DNA of 64,000 nucleotides. Origin: Ananas comosus. Taxonomy: Eukaryota > Streptophyta > Magnoliopsida > Poales > Bromeliaceae. The position numbers and the translations under genes were made by a program. Positions 35,704-47,130 of this stretch are shown here, one piece after another; position 1 is the stretch's first letter; each line of letters starts with the position of its first letter. The DNA is taken from contig NC_033629.1 in the NCBI RefSeq assembly GCF_001540865.1, forward strand, positions 7,951,512-8,015,511, in the 5' to 3' direction. Under the pieces are notes generated by a model. The model saw only the letters and a program-made list of their open reading frames with translations, had not been told where the DNA came from and did not search any database.

Positions 35704-35710
35704 TATAAAA
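35704..35710 (+). promoter_or_regulatory. TATA box, probably of the X LTR
   Basis: TATAAAA is followed about 45 bp later by CA-rich and CT-rich leader-like sequence. The location inside the presumed U3/R boundary suggests the transcription start of the element. Confidence 0.5.
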
Positions 35711-37109
35711 GGGGCTTCTTCCCCTTTCCTTCTTCCTCCTCAGCCGAGCACACACCACACACACACACGCATGGTGAGGGAGAGAGAAACCTTCCCTTTC
35801 TCACTCTAGATATCTTCCTACTCTCTTATCTCTCTCTTCCAAATTCGCAGGCTTGGCGGAGAGCGGGCTTCGGAACGCGTTGGAGGCGACGGTTCGGCTC
35901 CTCGTGCGCCCGTTAAAGTGGCGTGCTTCCTACTCGACGTTCGTATTTTGGTAAGAGTTTAGGATTTGGTTAAACCCTTCTTGAATGATATTCTAGTTGT
36001 AAGGTGCCGAACTTCTAAAGTTATGAAGTTACGGTGTAAGTTGATTTGTAAAGCCATTAGAGTGGAACCCTAAAATGCTAATGAGATGATTATTGCTTAA
36101 ATCTTGAATGGATTTGGGGTACTTAGCAATAATGGCATCTAGGGCTTCAAAAATGAGGTTTTTGAAAATGGTTGGGTTTGATCTAGTTTAACCCTATGTA
36201 AACCTAATTGCTAGGTATACGAACGCGCTGGTGAGGTCGGTTCGGCGATCCGACGAACCTACGAGGAGATACGGCTGAAAAAAGGGTTTTCGGCTTCGTT
36301 TCCGCCTGGAGGGCCACGGCGGCATCCTAAATTCATGAAATCGGATTCGTGGGGTCGTGGCATCAAGTTATAGACCTATAAAATCCGAGGCCGCGAAGCG
36401 ACGCACAGTTGGTGAGCAATCGCAAGATCAGGCCAAACCGGACGACGAGTGCCGCGGGAGACCGATTGCAAGTGACGACGAGCAATCGGAGCGCTATAAT
36501 AGGTGGGGGGTGTCATCTCGAAGCAACTGTGCTTCTTCCTATGTCCAAGTTAAATCGTTGATTATGCTTCACGAATTACTCTTATGCATTATAGGATAAT
36601 TGTTATAGATGCATTCTTTCCTTGCATGCTTGCTTAGTAGTGTAGCAGGGTGGCTCGACACACGAATCTAGGGGGCATGAGGATTGGGTTGTGCGACATG
36701 AGATCCTATAGTGATAAGAATATGGTGAACTTGAACTTGGTAATGAGAACCAATGGATTGTGAACTAGTGTAGTGAAAACACTTAGAACTTGGACGAGTG
36801 ACATGTAAACAATGTTAATAACATGACGAGTGGCATCAGAACCTAGTGTAATAGAAACACTTATGGCATTGAGCATAGGGAATAGATGAGTTTTCCTAGT
36901 TGTGGCATATTGCATGAGAATTTAGTGTAGTTGACACTACGGCATTGAACATAGGGATAGGTGGATTTTCCTAGTTGTGATGTACATGAGAACCTATAGT
37001 GTTGTTGTTAACCCTAGTTGACAGGGTATCCTCAGTTGGCGAGGATTGGATCATACTCATAAGTTTGTTTTGAGTTTGTGGTGGTCGCTCCACACAAGCA
37101 GTGCACTCC

Positions 37110-37440
37110 GGAGTTGTCACACGAGCGGGATAGCTCACCGAGTGATATACGAGCGGGGTAGCTCCTCACCTATGGACTGGGATGTGAGTTGGGGTGAAGA
37201 GCGGGGTAGCTCTTCTCCTATGAGATTTGGAATCTGAGTAAGGTGATGAGCGGGGTAGCTCTTCACCTATGGCCTTTGAGATGTGAGACGGGTGAGATAA
37301 GAGCAGGGTAGCTCCTCACCTGTGAGATTTGAGATATCTGTCGGGGCGAAGAGCGGGGTAGCTCTTCACCTCTTCACCTACTAGATTTGTAGGGCGAGTA
37401 CCTATGAGATTTGAGATCTTATGCGGGGTAGCCTAATGGA
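37110..37440. repeat. Minisatellite in the X LTR
   Basis: GAGCGGGGTAGCTC followed by TTCACCTATG-like sequence occurs about six times with a spacing of roughly 50-60 bp. Shorter duplications (AGGGATAGGTGGATTTTCCT type) lie just upstream at 36840-37000. Confidence 0.85.
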
Positions 37441-37647
37441 TTGGGTAATGACATGAATAGCATAAGTCGATTTGCATTCATACCATGATTAGACATAGTA
37501 TATGTTAGCGGATTGCATGACTATGTTGTATTTATGTTCATAACATTGTTGAAGCATACTAGCATGATAGTAGGCTTGTTGCTAGATGATATTCCATGCA
37601 TTGCTTGCATTTGATGGCATAGTAGAGTATAGTTGCAGTTTCATTTC

Positions 37648-37668
37648 TATCTATCTATCTATCTATCT
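37648..37668. repeat. TCTA tetranucleotide repeat
   Basis: About five TCTA units within the X LTR. Confidence 0.9.
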
Positions 37669-38217
37669 GTGCCAGCTTAGACTTAGTGGGAAGATCGGCG
37701 GAGTCGGTGGCCGAACCCACTGGGAACTATATTTATATAGTTCTCACCCCACTTTGTTGCAGGGCCGAGTGCGAGCGTTTCGGAGAAGGATCGCGGTAAG
37801 GGCGTAGCGCCCTAGCTAGCTAGTAGAGCTTTCCTATTTGTACTAGAGCACCCTCGTGTGCATGATCATAGATGACATGATGTATTTTGAGAGCATTATG
37901 TATGTGAGATGGATTTGCATTCATTTTGGTGAGATGAAAATGTAAGCAAAAGAAGTAAAGATTGAATGTGATGTAATAGCTAGATAATTCTCTCTCTTTG
38001 TTTACTAATGGTATTACTTACTTTCTCTTATGTATGCTTGTTAAATATTACTCGCTTGCATTGATCATGTATGTATGTCAAGTTTTTCCTGGGCAACTTG
38101 TTATGCATGATATTGTTGGTTGAGTCTTGGGCGGATAGGGGAGGTGCAATCCGTCCGGCGTCTGTTCGACACGCCCGAACCGGCCAAATTGGCGGCCTCG
38201 GGGAGTGACAGAGTAAA

Positions 38218-38229
38218 TGGCATCAGAGC
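38218..38229 (+). promoter_or_regulatory. Element X primer-binding site
   Basis: TGGCATCAGAGC, seven bases after the LTR, fits the initiator tRNA-Met 3' end with one mismatch (C for T). Confidence 0.85.
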
Positions 38230-38582
38230 AAGCTAAGAGCAAGTAAAGAGATAATCTAGGATTGACCTAGGAGACCCTAGGACGGTAAACCGTAAGGCTA
38301 TAGGTGCGTGAGTGGAACTTAAACCTATAACGGTGGCGAGAGTTGATTCGATTGGGTCGAAATGATAGTATGTTTCTAGTAGTGGCTAGAGACAGATTCA
38401 AGTGGTATGAATTCTTGACTCAAAGTGGTTGTGTTCGGCGGCCGACAACACGACGCTAAGAGTTTAGAACAAGTACACTTGTGTGCTTTCGCCTATTTTG
38501 TGATGTTGAGTCGCGTTGTCTCGTAATTGTGAGAAGTTGTCGGGTTAAATTAATTAACCGAGTTGTTGCGTTTCAGGAGCCA

Positions 38583-39940
38583 ATGGCACCAGAGAGACGC
38601 TACACACGTGGATCCGTTCTGGTACCATCTCCTGAAGTGCCCGAGCAAGCGGGGTCAAGCGAGGTGCAGGAACTGCGTGCGCAGATGACTGCACTTGTTG
38701 GCGTGATGCAACTCCAAGAAAGTCTAATCGAGCGGCTTCAAGAGCTTGTGGGGCGGCATGTGGCTGCGGCGGCCGCGACGGCGACGGAAGGTCGTGGTCC
38801 ACCCGCACCCTCGGCGTGCGTGCCTGATGTGGCTGAGGGTGAGGGTGTTGCAGCGGCTCCGTTGGCGGCACGTCCTCCGCCGGCGAGTGTTCCTCTAGCG
38901 GCTTTGGATTCGGCGACACCCGATGCGGCGGCCAAGGAGGTGGAGCGGGAGCGTGCATTAGCGGCTCTCATTAAGTTCAAGAAGTTTAACCCACCTATCT
39001 TTGATGGGGATAAGGTGGAGCCGTCGATGGTAGAGTCGTGGATTGACTCTATGGAGACGCTCTTCGAGAACCTATATACCTTAGAGAAGGATAAGGTGCA
39101 CCTCGCCACACATTGCCTCGAGAAGGCGACGAAGGTGTGGTGGAAGCGGGTGAAGCGAGATCAGCCTTCTGACCTTCCATCTATGCTATGGGAGGAGTTT
39201 AAGAGGGCGATGTTCGCAAATTACTTCCCCGACACGGTAAAGCGGAAACTACAGGAAAAGATTCGCAAGTTGAGGCAGGGGGATCGCTCGGTGGCGGATT
39301 ACGAGCTGGAGTTCTCCCATATCATAGATTGTGTCCCGGATGTTGTTCGAGATGACCGGGACCGGGCCGACTGGTTCTTGCGAGGACTTCGGTCGAGTAT
39401 TTATAAGGATGTGCAAATATTCAAGCTCACGACCTTTGCTGAGGTTTTTGATCGAGCATTGTGGGCGGAGCATGGCGATGCCCATGTGCGAGAGGAGCAC
39501 GAGGCGTTCGAGAAGTACAAGGGGAAGAAACGACCTAGCGGTAGCTCAAGGGGACAGTAAAGTTCTAAGAAGCCCCCGGAGTACCCGAAGAGATAGTCCA
39601 AGAGCCTGGGACCCCTGCGATGTGTAATCTGCGGTGGGGAGCATCGCGCAGGGAACTGTGAGCATAGGGCAGGACGGTGCTTCAGGTGTGGTCAGGTAGG
39701 GCATATTAGCCGTCAGTGCCCAGAGGGATCGCCGCCTGCCCCGGCTGCAACATCCGCCCCGGCGACTCCGAGGCAGTTTGGTAGATTTTCGCCTGCTGCC
39801 GTATCTGCGGGATATGAGATGGTGCCGCGTCAGCTTGAGGTGACCCGGTCGGCTCCGAGTGGTCGAGTGTTTGCCGCTCAAGCGGAGGGACCTGCTGAGG
39901 TCAGGGAGCTCGACGTCGCGGTAGGTATGATTTAGTTAAG
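38583..39940 (+). pseudogene. Element X gag (capsid and zinc knuckles), two stops
   Basis: The frame opens at ATG 38583 (MAPERRYTRGS; the open frame reaches back to 38481 but the inner ATG suits the family better). It has an Ala/Pro-rich N-terminus, then the gag core: FNPPIFDGDKVEPSMVESW, WWKRVKRDQPSDLPSM, YFPDTVKRKLQEKIRKLRQG and VADYELEFSHII. TAA at 39558 and TAG at 39594 interrupt it before the zinc-binding part, CVICGGEHRAGNC and CFRCGQVGHISRQC. The frame continues to about 39936 and then leaves homology exactly at the protease start. Gag coats the RNA in the virus-like particle. Confidence 0.85.
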
Positions 39941-39944
39941 ACAG

Positions 39945-41616
39945 TCATACACTTCTGCATAAGGTAGGTTTAAGAAATTGCATGTATTTACTTGTGGTTG
40001 TTCGCTATTGTTTGTGCATATGTATAGTAGGGACCAAGTAGACGGGTTGGTAAGATACCCGGGCATGCTTATGTGGTGATAGTGTAGCGCCTGCTGGAGC
40101 AGATAGAGAGCTAGATAGCACTAGCAAATTGCTAGTGATGGCCTATGGATAGGAAGTGGGACTCGTGATAGAGATGGAAATTGGCGGATTGACTCTCAAG
40201 CAATGTGAGTGGTTAATTGCGAGAGTTGAGCCATGATACTTAAGGATCTCTTGAGAGTCCGAGAATTATGGATGTTGTTCTGATAGAACGAACAGTGAGA
40301 GTAGGATCACTGTTGAGAGAGCGATTGGTTAGTGGCCAAGTACAGGCACGTGGGCCTAGTGGTACCTCGAATTGAAGTGGGTGAATCGTGCCTGTGTGGT
40401 CGGTGTGCATAGGCGTTGGAACGTGGTAGCGGCGTATAGAGCGCTCGAGTATAGATACTCGTGGTGTGCGGTGTTGTTTCAGCCGGGAGAGTGTGTAGGC
40501 AGTAACACTGTAGCATTGCTAGGTGTGAAGCGTGCCTGGGATCACTCGTAGGGCTAATGGCTTGCACTAGGTGCTTAGGAGCCGATAGTGATATGTGTTG
40601 CTCGGGTGAGCATGTCGCCTGAGACGACGGTGGCAGGTAATGCTTGAGGATGACCCGTGCCTGGACCATTCGTGGATTGTGGAGCCTGGGTCCATGTGGA
40701 CAAGCGCAGTCAGCTGTGTGGAGCAGCGGTCCGGGGTAGGACAGAGTTTTGGTCAGGACGGTAGTCCGAGCTTAGACCCGGGAGCGTGGAATGCCACGTG
40801 TTAGATCGTGTGATCGTGGATGCACCGAGAGTGCGATGGTGACCCAACCCGAGGATTTATAGTGGTTTAGGGTCTTGGTTGCTCCTGGTTTGAGTGTGTG
40901 TGAATTTCCAAATGAGAATTTCGTTTGATGATAATTGGGTCTGCGCTTGCGAGTAGGAGACGCTGCGTGTTGAGACAGCTTTAGGCTGTAGGCTTACATA
41001 GGATTGGTGACCATTGGTCTACCTGTGGAAACCGAGGTAATCGGTTTGACCGATAACTCTGTCGGGGAGTTTGGCCGGGATTCACGAATAGGGTTTTCGT
41101 GTGAGTTCGTTACAAAGGCAAATTGGTATTGGTCGTGGCTTGTGGTATCAAAGGATGAAATGCTCTCGTGAGATATTGAGCTAATGGATAGCCACGTGGG
41201 ATTGAGACTAATGCTCTCTTGAGGATTGAGTTGGAGATGTGCCGGAGCGTGCCATCTCGTGATAGAGCAAGGATCCGGTTGAGGATTGGAGCACTCGCGA
41301 TTGGTCGATGCACCAACGATATTGCTTTTAGGCAATGCCGGTGATCAGATCGGAGTGTATTCCCTGGATTTTGTAGCGAGGGGTGTTGTAGCATGAAGAG
41401 TCGTCGAATATCGACTTGCGCTATCACCGAGGCTTGCGGAGGTAGTAATGCACTTTCAGTGTTACACTTAGCGAATGTGAGATCTAGTCTCACATCCTCC
41501 GCAGTGGACCCTTGGATAATTCCAATGAGTAAAAGGTCACTCCGGATTGCGAAAGTGCATTGAAACCCTCGATTACTCAATAAGCTGAGTTGAGGTGTGG
41601 ATTGGATTAGAAGTGA
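39945..41616 (+). other. Element X non-coding spacer replacing pol
   Basis: About 1.7 kb without pol domains. Positions 40644-40855 match, in opposite orientation, 46682-46890 in element Z (for example GGTCAGGA, TAGTCCGAGCTT, GTGGAATGCCACGTGTT). No convincing ORF; the minus-strand frames differ between the two elements. Confidence 0.75.
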
Positions 41617-41657
41617 GTTGAGTTTCGAGGACGAAACTCTTTTTAAGGAGGGGAGAA
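41617..41657 (+). promoter_or_regulatory. Element X hairpin and polypurine tract
   Basis: GAGTTTCGAGGACGAAACTC forms an 8-bp stem with an AGGA loop. AAGGAGGGGAGAA at 41645-41657 is the polypurine primer and touches the 3' LTR start (TGTAGGG at 41658). Confidence 0.85.
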
Positions 41658-41737
41658 TGTAGGGTGCCGAACTTCTAAAGTTATGAAGTTACAGTGTAAG
41701 TTGGTTTGGAAAGTCACTAGAGTGGAACCCTAAAATG
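41658..41737 (+). repeat. Element X 3' LTR, first 80 bp only
   Basis: This matches 35998-36080 closely, then changes at AACCCTAAAATG into gag sequence. It marks a deletion or recombination joint between X and Y. Confidence 0.85.
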
Positions 41738-41818
41738 GTCGAGTCGTGGGTTGACTCGATGGAGACCCTGTTCGATGATCTTTGCACATTGGAGGGGGAT
41801 AAAGTACCCCTCGCCACT
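41738..41818 (+). pseudogene. Element Y gag, left piece
   Basis: The frame reads MVESWVDSMETLFDDLCTLE and onward to LAT, which aligns with X gag at 39027-39110. It stops at the CCACT target of element Z. The rest of this gag continues at 59746 after Z. The start of Y gag and its 5' LTR are missing because of the joint with X. Confidence 0.85.
41814..41818. repeat. Target-site duplication of element Z (left)
   Basis: CCACT, repeated at 59746-59750. Removing Z and one copy restores the gag reading order of element Y. Confidence 0.9.
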
Positions 41819-41863
41819 TGTCATGCCCCGTGACCTGGCATGGGCCCGCCCGGTGCGTGCCCA

Positions 41864-41864
41864 N
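41864..41864. other. Ambiguous base N inside a duplicated LTR start
   Basis: The N separates two near-identical copies of the LTR start (41819-41863 and 41879-41925). Confidence 1.
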
Positions 41865-44167
41865 TTCTTCTTCGTCTTTGTCACGCCCCGGGACCCGGCA
41901 TAGGCCCGCCCGGTGCGTGCCCAGACCCGCCATATGCCTGTACATATAAAGCGTCTACAACAAAAGCGATAAATAATATGTGATACAAACATCTAGAGAT
42001 ATCAGAGCGAGTATACAACTAAGTTCTAACAACAAGTAGAGTCGAAAGAGAACTAAACCACTAAAGCATAGAGTAAACTAATACATCATAAATCTCAAGA
42101 TACAAAATAGGGTGGTCTCTATAATCAGGTACAAAACTCTCACAACCTCTCCAAAAGAAAATAAAAGAGAGGTGAACCACCTATCACCAAGTCCCTTGAT
42201 GGCTAACTCGAGGCGAAACCTTTCCCGCGATCCCGAGCCTCTCCCGGAGTGGAAGGCTCTGAAAGAAAACATAAAACAGGGGGCGTGAGAACTATAATTT
42301 ATAGTTCCCAGTGGGGCAATTACTGACCTTAGCAAAATGCACCACTAGGCCCAAATCAAAAGCAGATATGGATAACAGAAATTAACTGCGGTAAATAAAG
42401 CATATAGTAAAATGCTATTCTCCTATGCCATAAGTAATCGGGATATCAACATGGAGTACATCTACTCTATATGATCCAAATATGCAAATGCATAGCAATT
42501 ATGTTCCATCATGGTTACCAAGTATACTATGATGCAACAGGTAATACTATGAAGTATACTATATGTCCCAAAGTCCAACACATATCTAGTATGTACTATC
42601 ATGGCAATTAAGGGTACTACAATTCCCAATGTCAACTGAATCCAACTACGATATACAATCAAGTAGTGTTTATCTCTTATTGTTTACTGTTCTAGTCAAT
42701 GTCCACATGGCATGTCACTACTTTAAGGTTCCAATCTTGTAAGACCCGCCCGTAGGCTGTCTGGACTGAAGACCCATCCGTAGGCTGTCTGGCCCGCGCC
42801 ATGCCTAATGGCCCCGTGGTAGTCAACAGGGAGCGACCCTCACAAGCATGTGTGAATGAGCACAATTGGCAAGCAAGCATATAAGTTCATCTCAAATCGC
42901 AAGTCATCATGTCTAAAACATGAAATGTAGCATATGTCTTAGTGGCCTGTCACTATGTCATCATGTCTAAAACATGAAAATACTCACTAGCAACCCATAG
43001 GTCTAGTCTATGTCTCAAGTGAAGGTTTACTAAGTTCACTATGTCCAATGCCTCTTTATGGCATTATCTCCTTATGTCCAAAACCATTCCAAGCTTAATG
43101 CCGCTTTATGACATTAGCTTACTAAATCCATCTCTAGTTCAAGCTTAATGCCGCTTTATGACATTAGCATACAATTTACATACACTCTAGCCTATGTCAC
43201 TCAATGACAACATGTCCAACCATGCCAAGCATGCGTTCTAAGTCCAAGAGTGTAATCTACATGTCATATGCACTACATGCAACATGATCTCGATCAAATG
43301 TAAGAATGTTAACCATATGCAAGGTTCCAAATATGAACAGTTCTCTACTACATAGGGGTCCAATGTACTTTATACATAACATGCACATATTAAGTATTCT
43401 AAAATTCTCAATATTCTATCTAGTAAGAATATGCATACATTTTGATTTTACGAAAAGTAAAAACCATCATAGGGATGATTTATCCCATTTTGGTGAGGCC
43501 AAACCCACCGAGAGTTCCACGCGGCCTTCGTTTGTGCCGACGAAGGTGCCCACAAGCTTCCTAGCTCCCTAAAGGTTAAAGTAGGAGCGATACACGAACG
43601 TTACGAACAACGAATAGGTTAAACATTAACCAACTCAAGAAAAGGGTAATATCTCACCTAAGTGTAGAAAATCCCTCTCAAGCTCCAAATGGGAGTTAGA
43701 ACCCTTCCAATCCAACCTAAAGGAGGATTCTAAACCGATCAATCGAGCTCCAAAAGCCCTAGGTCAAAAATCCCCAAAATAAATCCTAAATTCTCATTTC
43801 TAGGGCTACAACAAGAAGACCATCAAAACACAAATCAAGAGAAGAGAATAAGCTTCTAACCTCTTGAGAAGCCTCAAACCAAGCTCAAAGTCCACTAGGT
43901 ATGGAGATTTTCCTCCAAACAAGCCTCAAACCTAAGATCCAAGCTTCAACAATGATGGAAAATGCTCTAGAAGACAAAAGAGAGCAAAACCACATAAAAA
44001 TCAAGAAAAAGGAAGGTCAAATCTATGGAGAGGCAAAGAAGACTCACTCACCTTGTTTCCTCTGAGTTCTAGGCTCAGAAAACGAAAGGGGAGGCGTGGG
44101 TGGTAATATAGAAGGCCACAATCGCAAAAACACCCCTGCAGTTCGAACCTTTCAGATTCTGCCAAAG

Positions 44168-44323
44168 TGTACCGGTACAAGAAAAAGTGTACCGATACAA
44201 AATCCTGTACACGCAAACCCGAGGCTCGGGTTGGCAGGAAACAGTCTTCTGTACTGGTACAACCATCAAAGTGTACCGGTACAAAATGTGTTCCGGTACA
44301 ACCATCAAGGCTATACCGGTACA
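44168..44323. promoter_or_regulatory. TGTACCGGTACA palindrome cluster, Z 3' LTR
   Basis: Six exact or near-exact copies at 44168, 44188, 44250, 44272, 44289 and 44312, some with T or A in place of the outer bases. Two are linked by CAACCATCAAGGCT, a spacer that also occurs in the LTRs of element S. The function is unknown. Confidence 0.85.
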
Positions 44324-44519
44324 CAGCCCTGCTGAGGCTAATCCGAGAGCAAACCAAAAATCCCTCTTTTGGGTTTTGGTGCAAAATTTTAAACCACAAA
44401 TCTCGGGATACGAACCATAGGTCGGAACACTGTCGACGACCCTCCAGAATATCTGAAAAAATTCGGAACACGGATCAAACACTCGAATCTTGCCATTTGC
44501 GAAAGTCCAGTGTGTTACA

Positions 44520-44532
44520 TTCTCCCCTCCTA
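44520..44532 (-). promoter_or_regulatory. Element Z polypurine tract
   Basis: On the minus strand TAGGAGGGGAGAA lies directly before the 3' LTR. Upstream of it AGTTTCGCAGACGAACT gives a weaker form of the hairpin seen in X and Y. Confidence 0.85.
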
Positions 44533-47130
44533 AAAAGGAGTTCGTCTGCGAAACTGCGGGTCAACCACACAACAAACCCATCTGAAGAGGATGGAAGAAG
44601 CGCTCCAGCAATGCCCCAAACAGACCATGGAGGTCTCAAGTGTGCCGGAAAACTCCAAGGCACAAACACAACAAGATCTTGCGACGCCAAGGCTTTGACA
44701 TAACACAACCCAAACTTTCGCAAAAGCTCCTTGAACTCAAGTCTTCACCGGAAGTTCCATCTCCAATCCGCACTTGTTCAACAAGTCCATCAGTTGGTCC
44801 TCACGAACCCAAGTGTTTCCGAAAGCTGAATTCCAATTCTCACCTTTCTCGTCCAAGTCGAGGGTAAAGCCTTGCTCTGCTTCAATTACTCTAGCATATA
44901 GGATTCCATCCAAATACCCCTCAAGGTGGATTCAATGGTACTGTCCAAAGCAAGCGTCAGGGGGTTAAATCCATTACTCATCTATCAAAACACCATCGGA
45001 GTGCTTATCTGATCAACACTCACCAAGGGGAGGTGATGCAACATCCGCTCATCGGCTCATATTCCAACGATGATCCTTCAAATCCAAGATCAAGTCTCTT
45101 CTTGACATGGCACAACTAAGTGCAATTCAATCCAAGGTTAAGTATGGTGTACCCCTTCTATCTCGTTGCTATTTGCAACATCCATCGATCCGTCCAATCT
45201 TGCTTGGCACGAACGGTTCTAAACCAACATCCAAGGTAGCCAACCTTTCAATAGTAATAGTAACCGCCGAATCGTCCAACTCGCTCACCAAAGGTGATCA
45301 CTTGATTCCTCAATCGGCACGGCACTACGATGCCTCCACATCAATCTCAAACTCACCACCCGGGAGTACCCTCAAATCCTCTGCAATACATGGTCAGGGA
45401 CCAAAGCTCAGGAGCTTCGTCATTCCACTAAGATCATCATCTTAGTCTCAACTCAAGTCCAAGTAAACTTTTTGTAAGCCTAAGCCAAAAGCTTAACTTC
45501 GATAGAATGTCTCATACATTAATCATTCAGTTGGTCCAGAAGAATCATTCAAAATTCTCATCCTCAATGCTTTCCTTAGCATCGGATGCTCTAGGTGTTC
45601 ATAGTCACCGAGCCCATCTCAAGTGATAGAGAGGAATCAATCCACAATTCAATAATAGTTCTCTATCAATGTCATCTTAATGTGACCATCAACCAAAAAA
45701 TATCAATCCAAACAACTCTCTCACGCAATTTCCATCCCCAAGATTTTGGTTCCTGGTGCGTAAACCAGGCAAGGGAATATAGCAACTTGGTATCTTTCCC
45801 CCCCTCGAGTTTTCCAACCACTCGATCTAACAGTGGGAGTTTCACACATCAATCACGTCAATCTGCCCTACAGTCGGTCCTCGCAATCCTTCGTAGGAGT
45901 ACTCACAGCTATCCGCGACCGGTTTCACAAATCCATCCAAAGGGCTTGGGAATTATCATTCCACAAGTCCCTAACACTGGTGGAGTACCACAGGCTCAGG
46001 CAACATCACAATAATTCTCGTGATGTTCCAACCCAGCATCAAAATCTATTTGAGGTACAGCCTCAAACTCCAACTCATACGGTAGTACTCTGATTACATC
46101 ATAATCTTATCTAGTACCACCACAGCTCAAGGCTAATTGAAAGAATCAATGAGCCTCTACAATGGTCCAAACGCTAATCGTGGTTCGATTTAGGTCACGA
46201 CAGCCGACATACAGTTGAAATGACCCATCCGGTCCCACAACATGTGGGGGTGTTTCTCCACGAAGCAAAACCCTAGGTACAAGAACCTTTCCGCCAATTG
46301 AGTTCACACTTCGTGTCTCAATCGGGAAACAACAACAACTCGAAAGACATCCTCCAATACGAGGATTCTCGATCATCGAATTCTATCGGCCAACTAGGCC
46401 CCAAAACCTCCCAAATTACTCGATTTTAGGTAAGGGGACAGTCATCGCAATGCACGGAACTAAATCCTCAAATCGCACTATTTCATGCTCAAAATCCTCA
46501 AGGCGAGTCAAGTCAGCTCGTAATCCAAGAGTACTAGGTACCCACAACAACTCCACACCGAGTAAGGCCAATACATTTGTTGGCACACAAAACCATCTCA
46601 CATGGTAGGGTGTTCGAAACGACACACCCAATCAACCGATCGTCCTACAAGCGTCGAAAAAGTTCAACGCTAAAAAAATCCTCGGGTTGGGTCATCACAC
46701 ACTCGGTGTATCCTCGATCTCACGATCCAACACGTGGCATTCCACATTCCAAAGTCAAAGCTCGGACTACCATCCTGACCAAACTCTGTCCTACCCGTAG
46801 GTACCGGGCCGTTGTCACACACAGCTGACTGCGCCTGCCCATAGGGCCCAGGCTCCACAGTCCACAAACGGTCCAGGCACGGTCGTCTCCAAGCACTATC
46901 TGGCGAACAGCCGATCAAGGGATGCAACTAATGCAATCATTGTGAGATCTGTAAAGCATAGCGAAACATGCTACCCGCAACCGCAAATCACTCGCCTAGC
47001 TCAAAAGGAGCTACTCGCTGTCGCAAACAGCGAACCAACGGGATGCCATGCAACTCGGCAAATAGCGGATCAAAGAATGGATGCAATACATCAATATCAA
47101 ACAATGTACAGCTCGAATGCTACAAAACAA
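44533..47130 (-). other. Element Z non-coding spacer replacing pol
   Basis: About 2.6 kb without protease, RT or integrase. 46682-46890 is clearly homologous to 40644-40855 of element X. Several short frames on the plus strand are open by chance and not shared with X. Confidence 0.75.

Larger units (their letters stand above)
35204..38210 (+). repeat. Element X 5' LTR (left border uncertain)
   Basis: The right end is ACA at 38208-38210, just before the primer site. The left end is either 35204 (TGTAATGTACTGAC) or 35998 (TGTAAGGTGCCGAAC). The 3' LTR begins with the latter sequence right after its polypurine tract, but a TATA box at 35704 and a GA/CT-rich leader lie upstream of 35998, as expected inside an LTR. 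A deletion between the two TGTA sites in the 3' copy would reconcile both. Confidence 0.65.
35204..41737 (+). mobile_element. Element X: gag-only Ty3/gypsy retrotransposon
   Basis: Parts in order: 5' LTR (to 38210), primer site at 38218-38229, gag (38583-39940), a non-coding spacer (39945-41616), a hairpin and polypurine tract (41617-41657), and a 3' LTR of only about 80 bp. There is no protease, RT or integrase: similarity to element Y stops at the first codons of the protease. It therefore needs enzymes from another element. The 3' LTR breaks off where gag sequence of element Y begins (near 41738). Confidence 0.8.
41819..44519 (-). repeat. Element Z 3' LTR
   Basis: It starts TGTCATGCCCCGTGACC and ends GTGTGTTACA. 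Its first 45 bp are followed by an N, a CTT-rich scrap, and a second LTR start (TGTCACGCCCCGGG at 41879). It contains GAACTATAATTTATAGTTCC (42288-42307), several AATGCCGCTTTATGACATTA repeats (43050-43170) and a cluster of TGTACCGGTACA palindromes (44168-44323). Confidence 0.88.

Noticed and set aside
37100..37440. CRISPR-like array
   Set aside because: Repeats have irregular spacing, no unique spacers of constant length, and lie in a plant LTR.
40307..41580. Minus-strand ORFs of 113-156 codons in the X spacer
   Set aside because: No recognised domain, no match in the Z spacer frame; considered chance openings in GC-balanced DNA.
44167..44703. 178-codon plus-strand ORF and its minus-strand partner (43-44.5 kb)
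   Set aside because: They cross the LTR end and the palindrome cluster and are not conserved in the other LTR in full.
44640..46093. Several plus-strand ORFs in the Z spacer
   Set aside because: No domains; the homologous block in X does not keep these frames.
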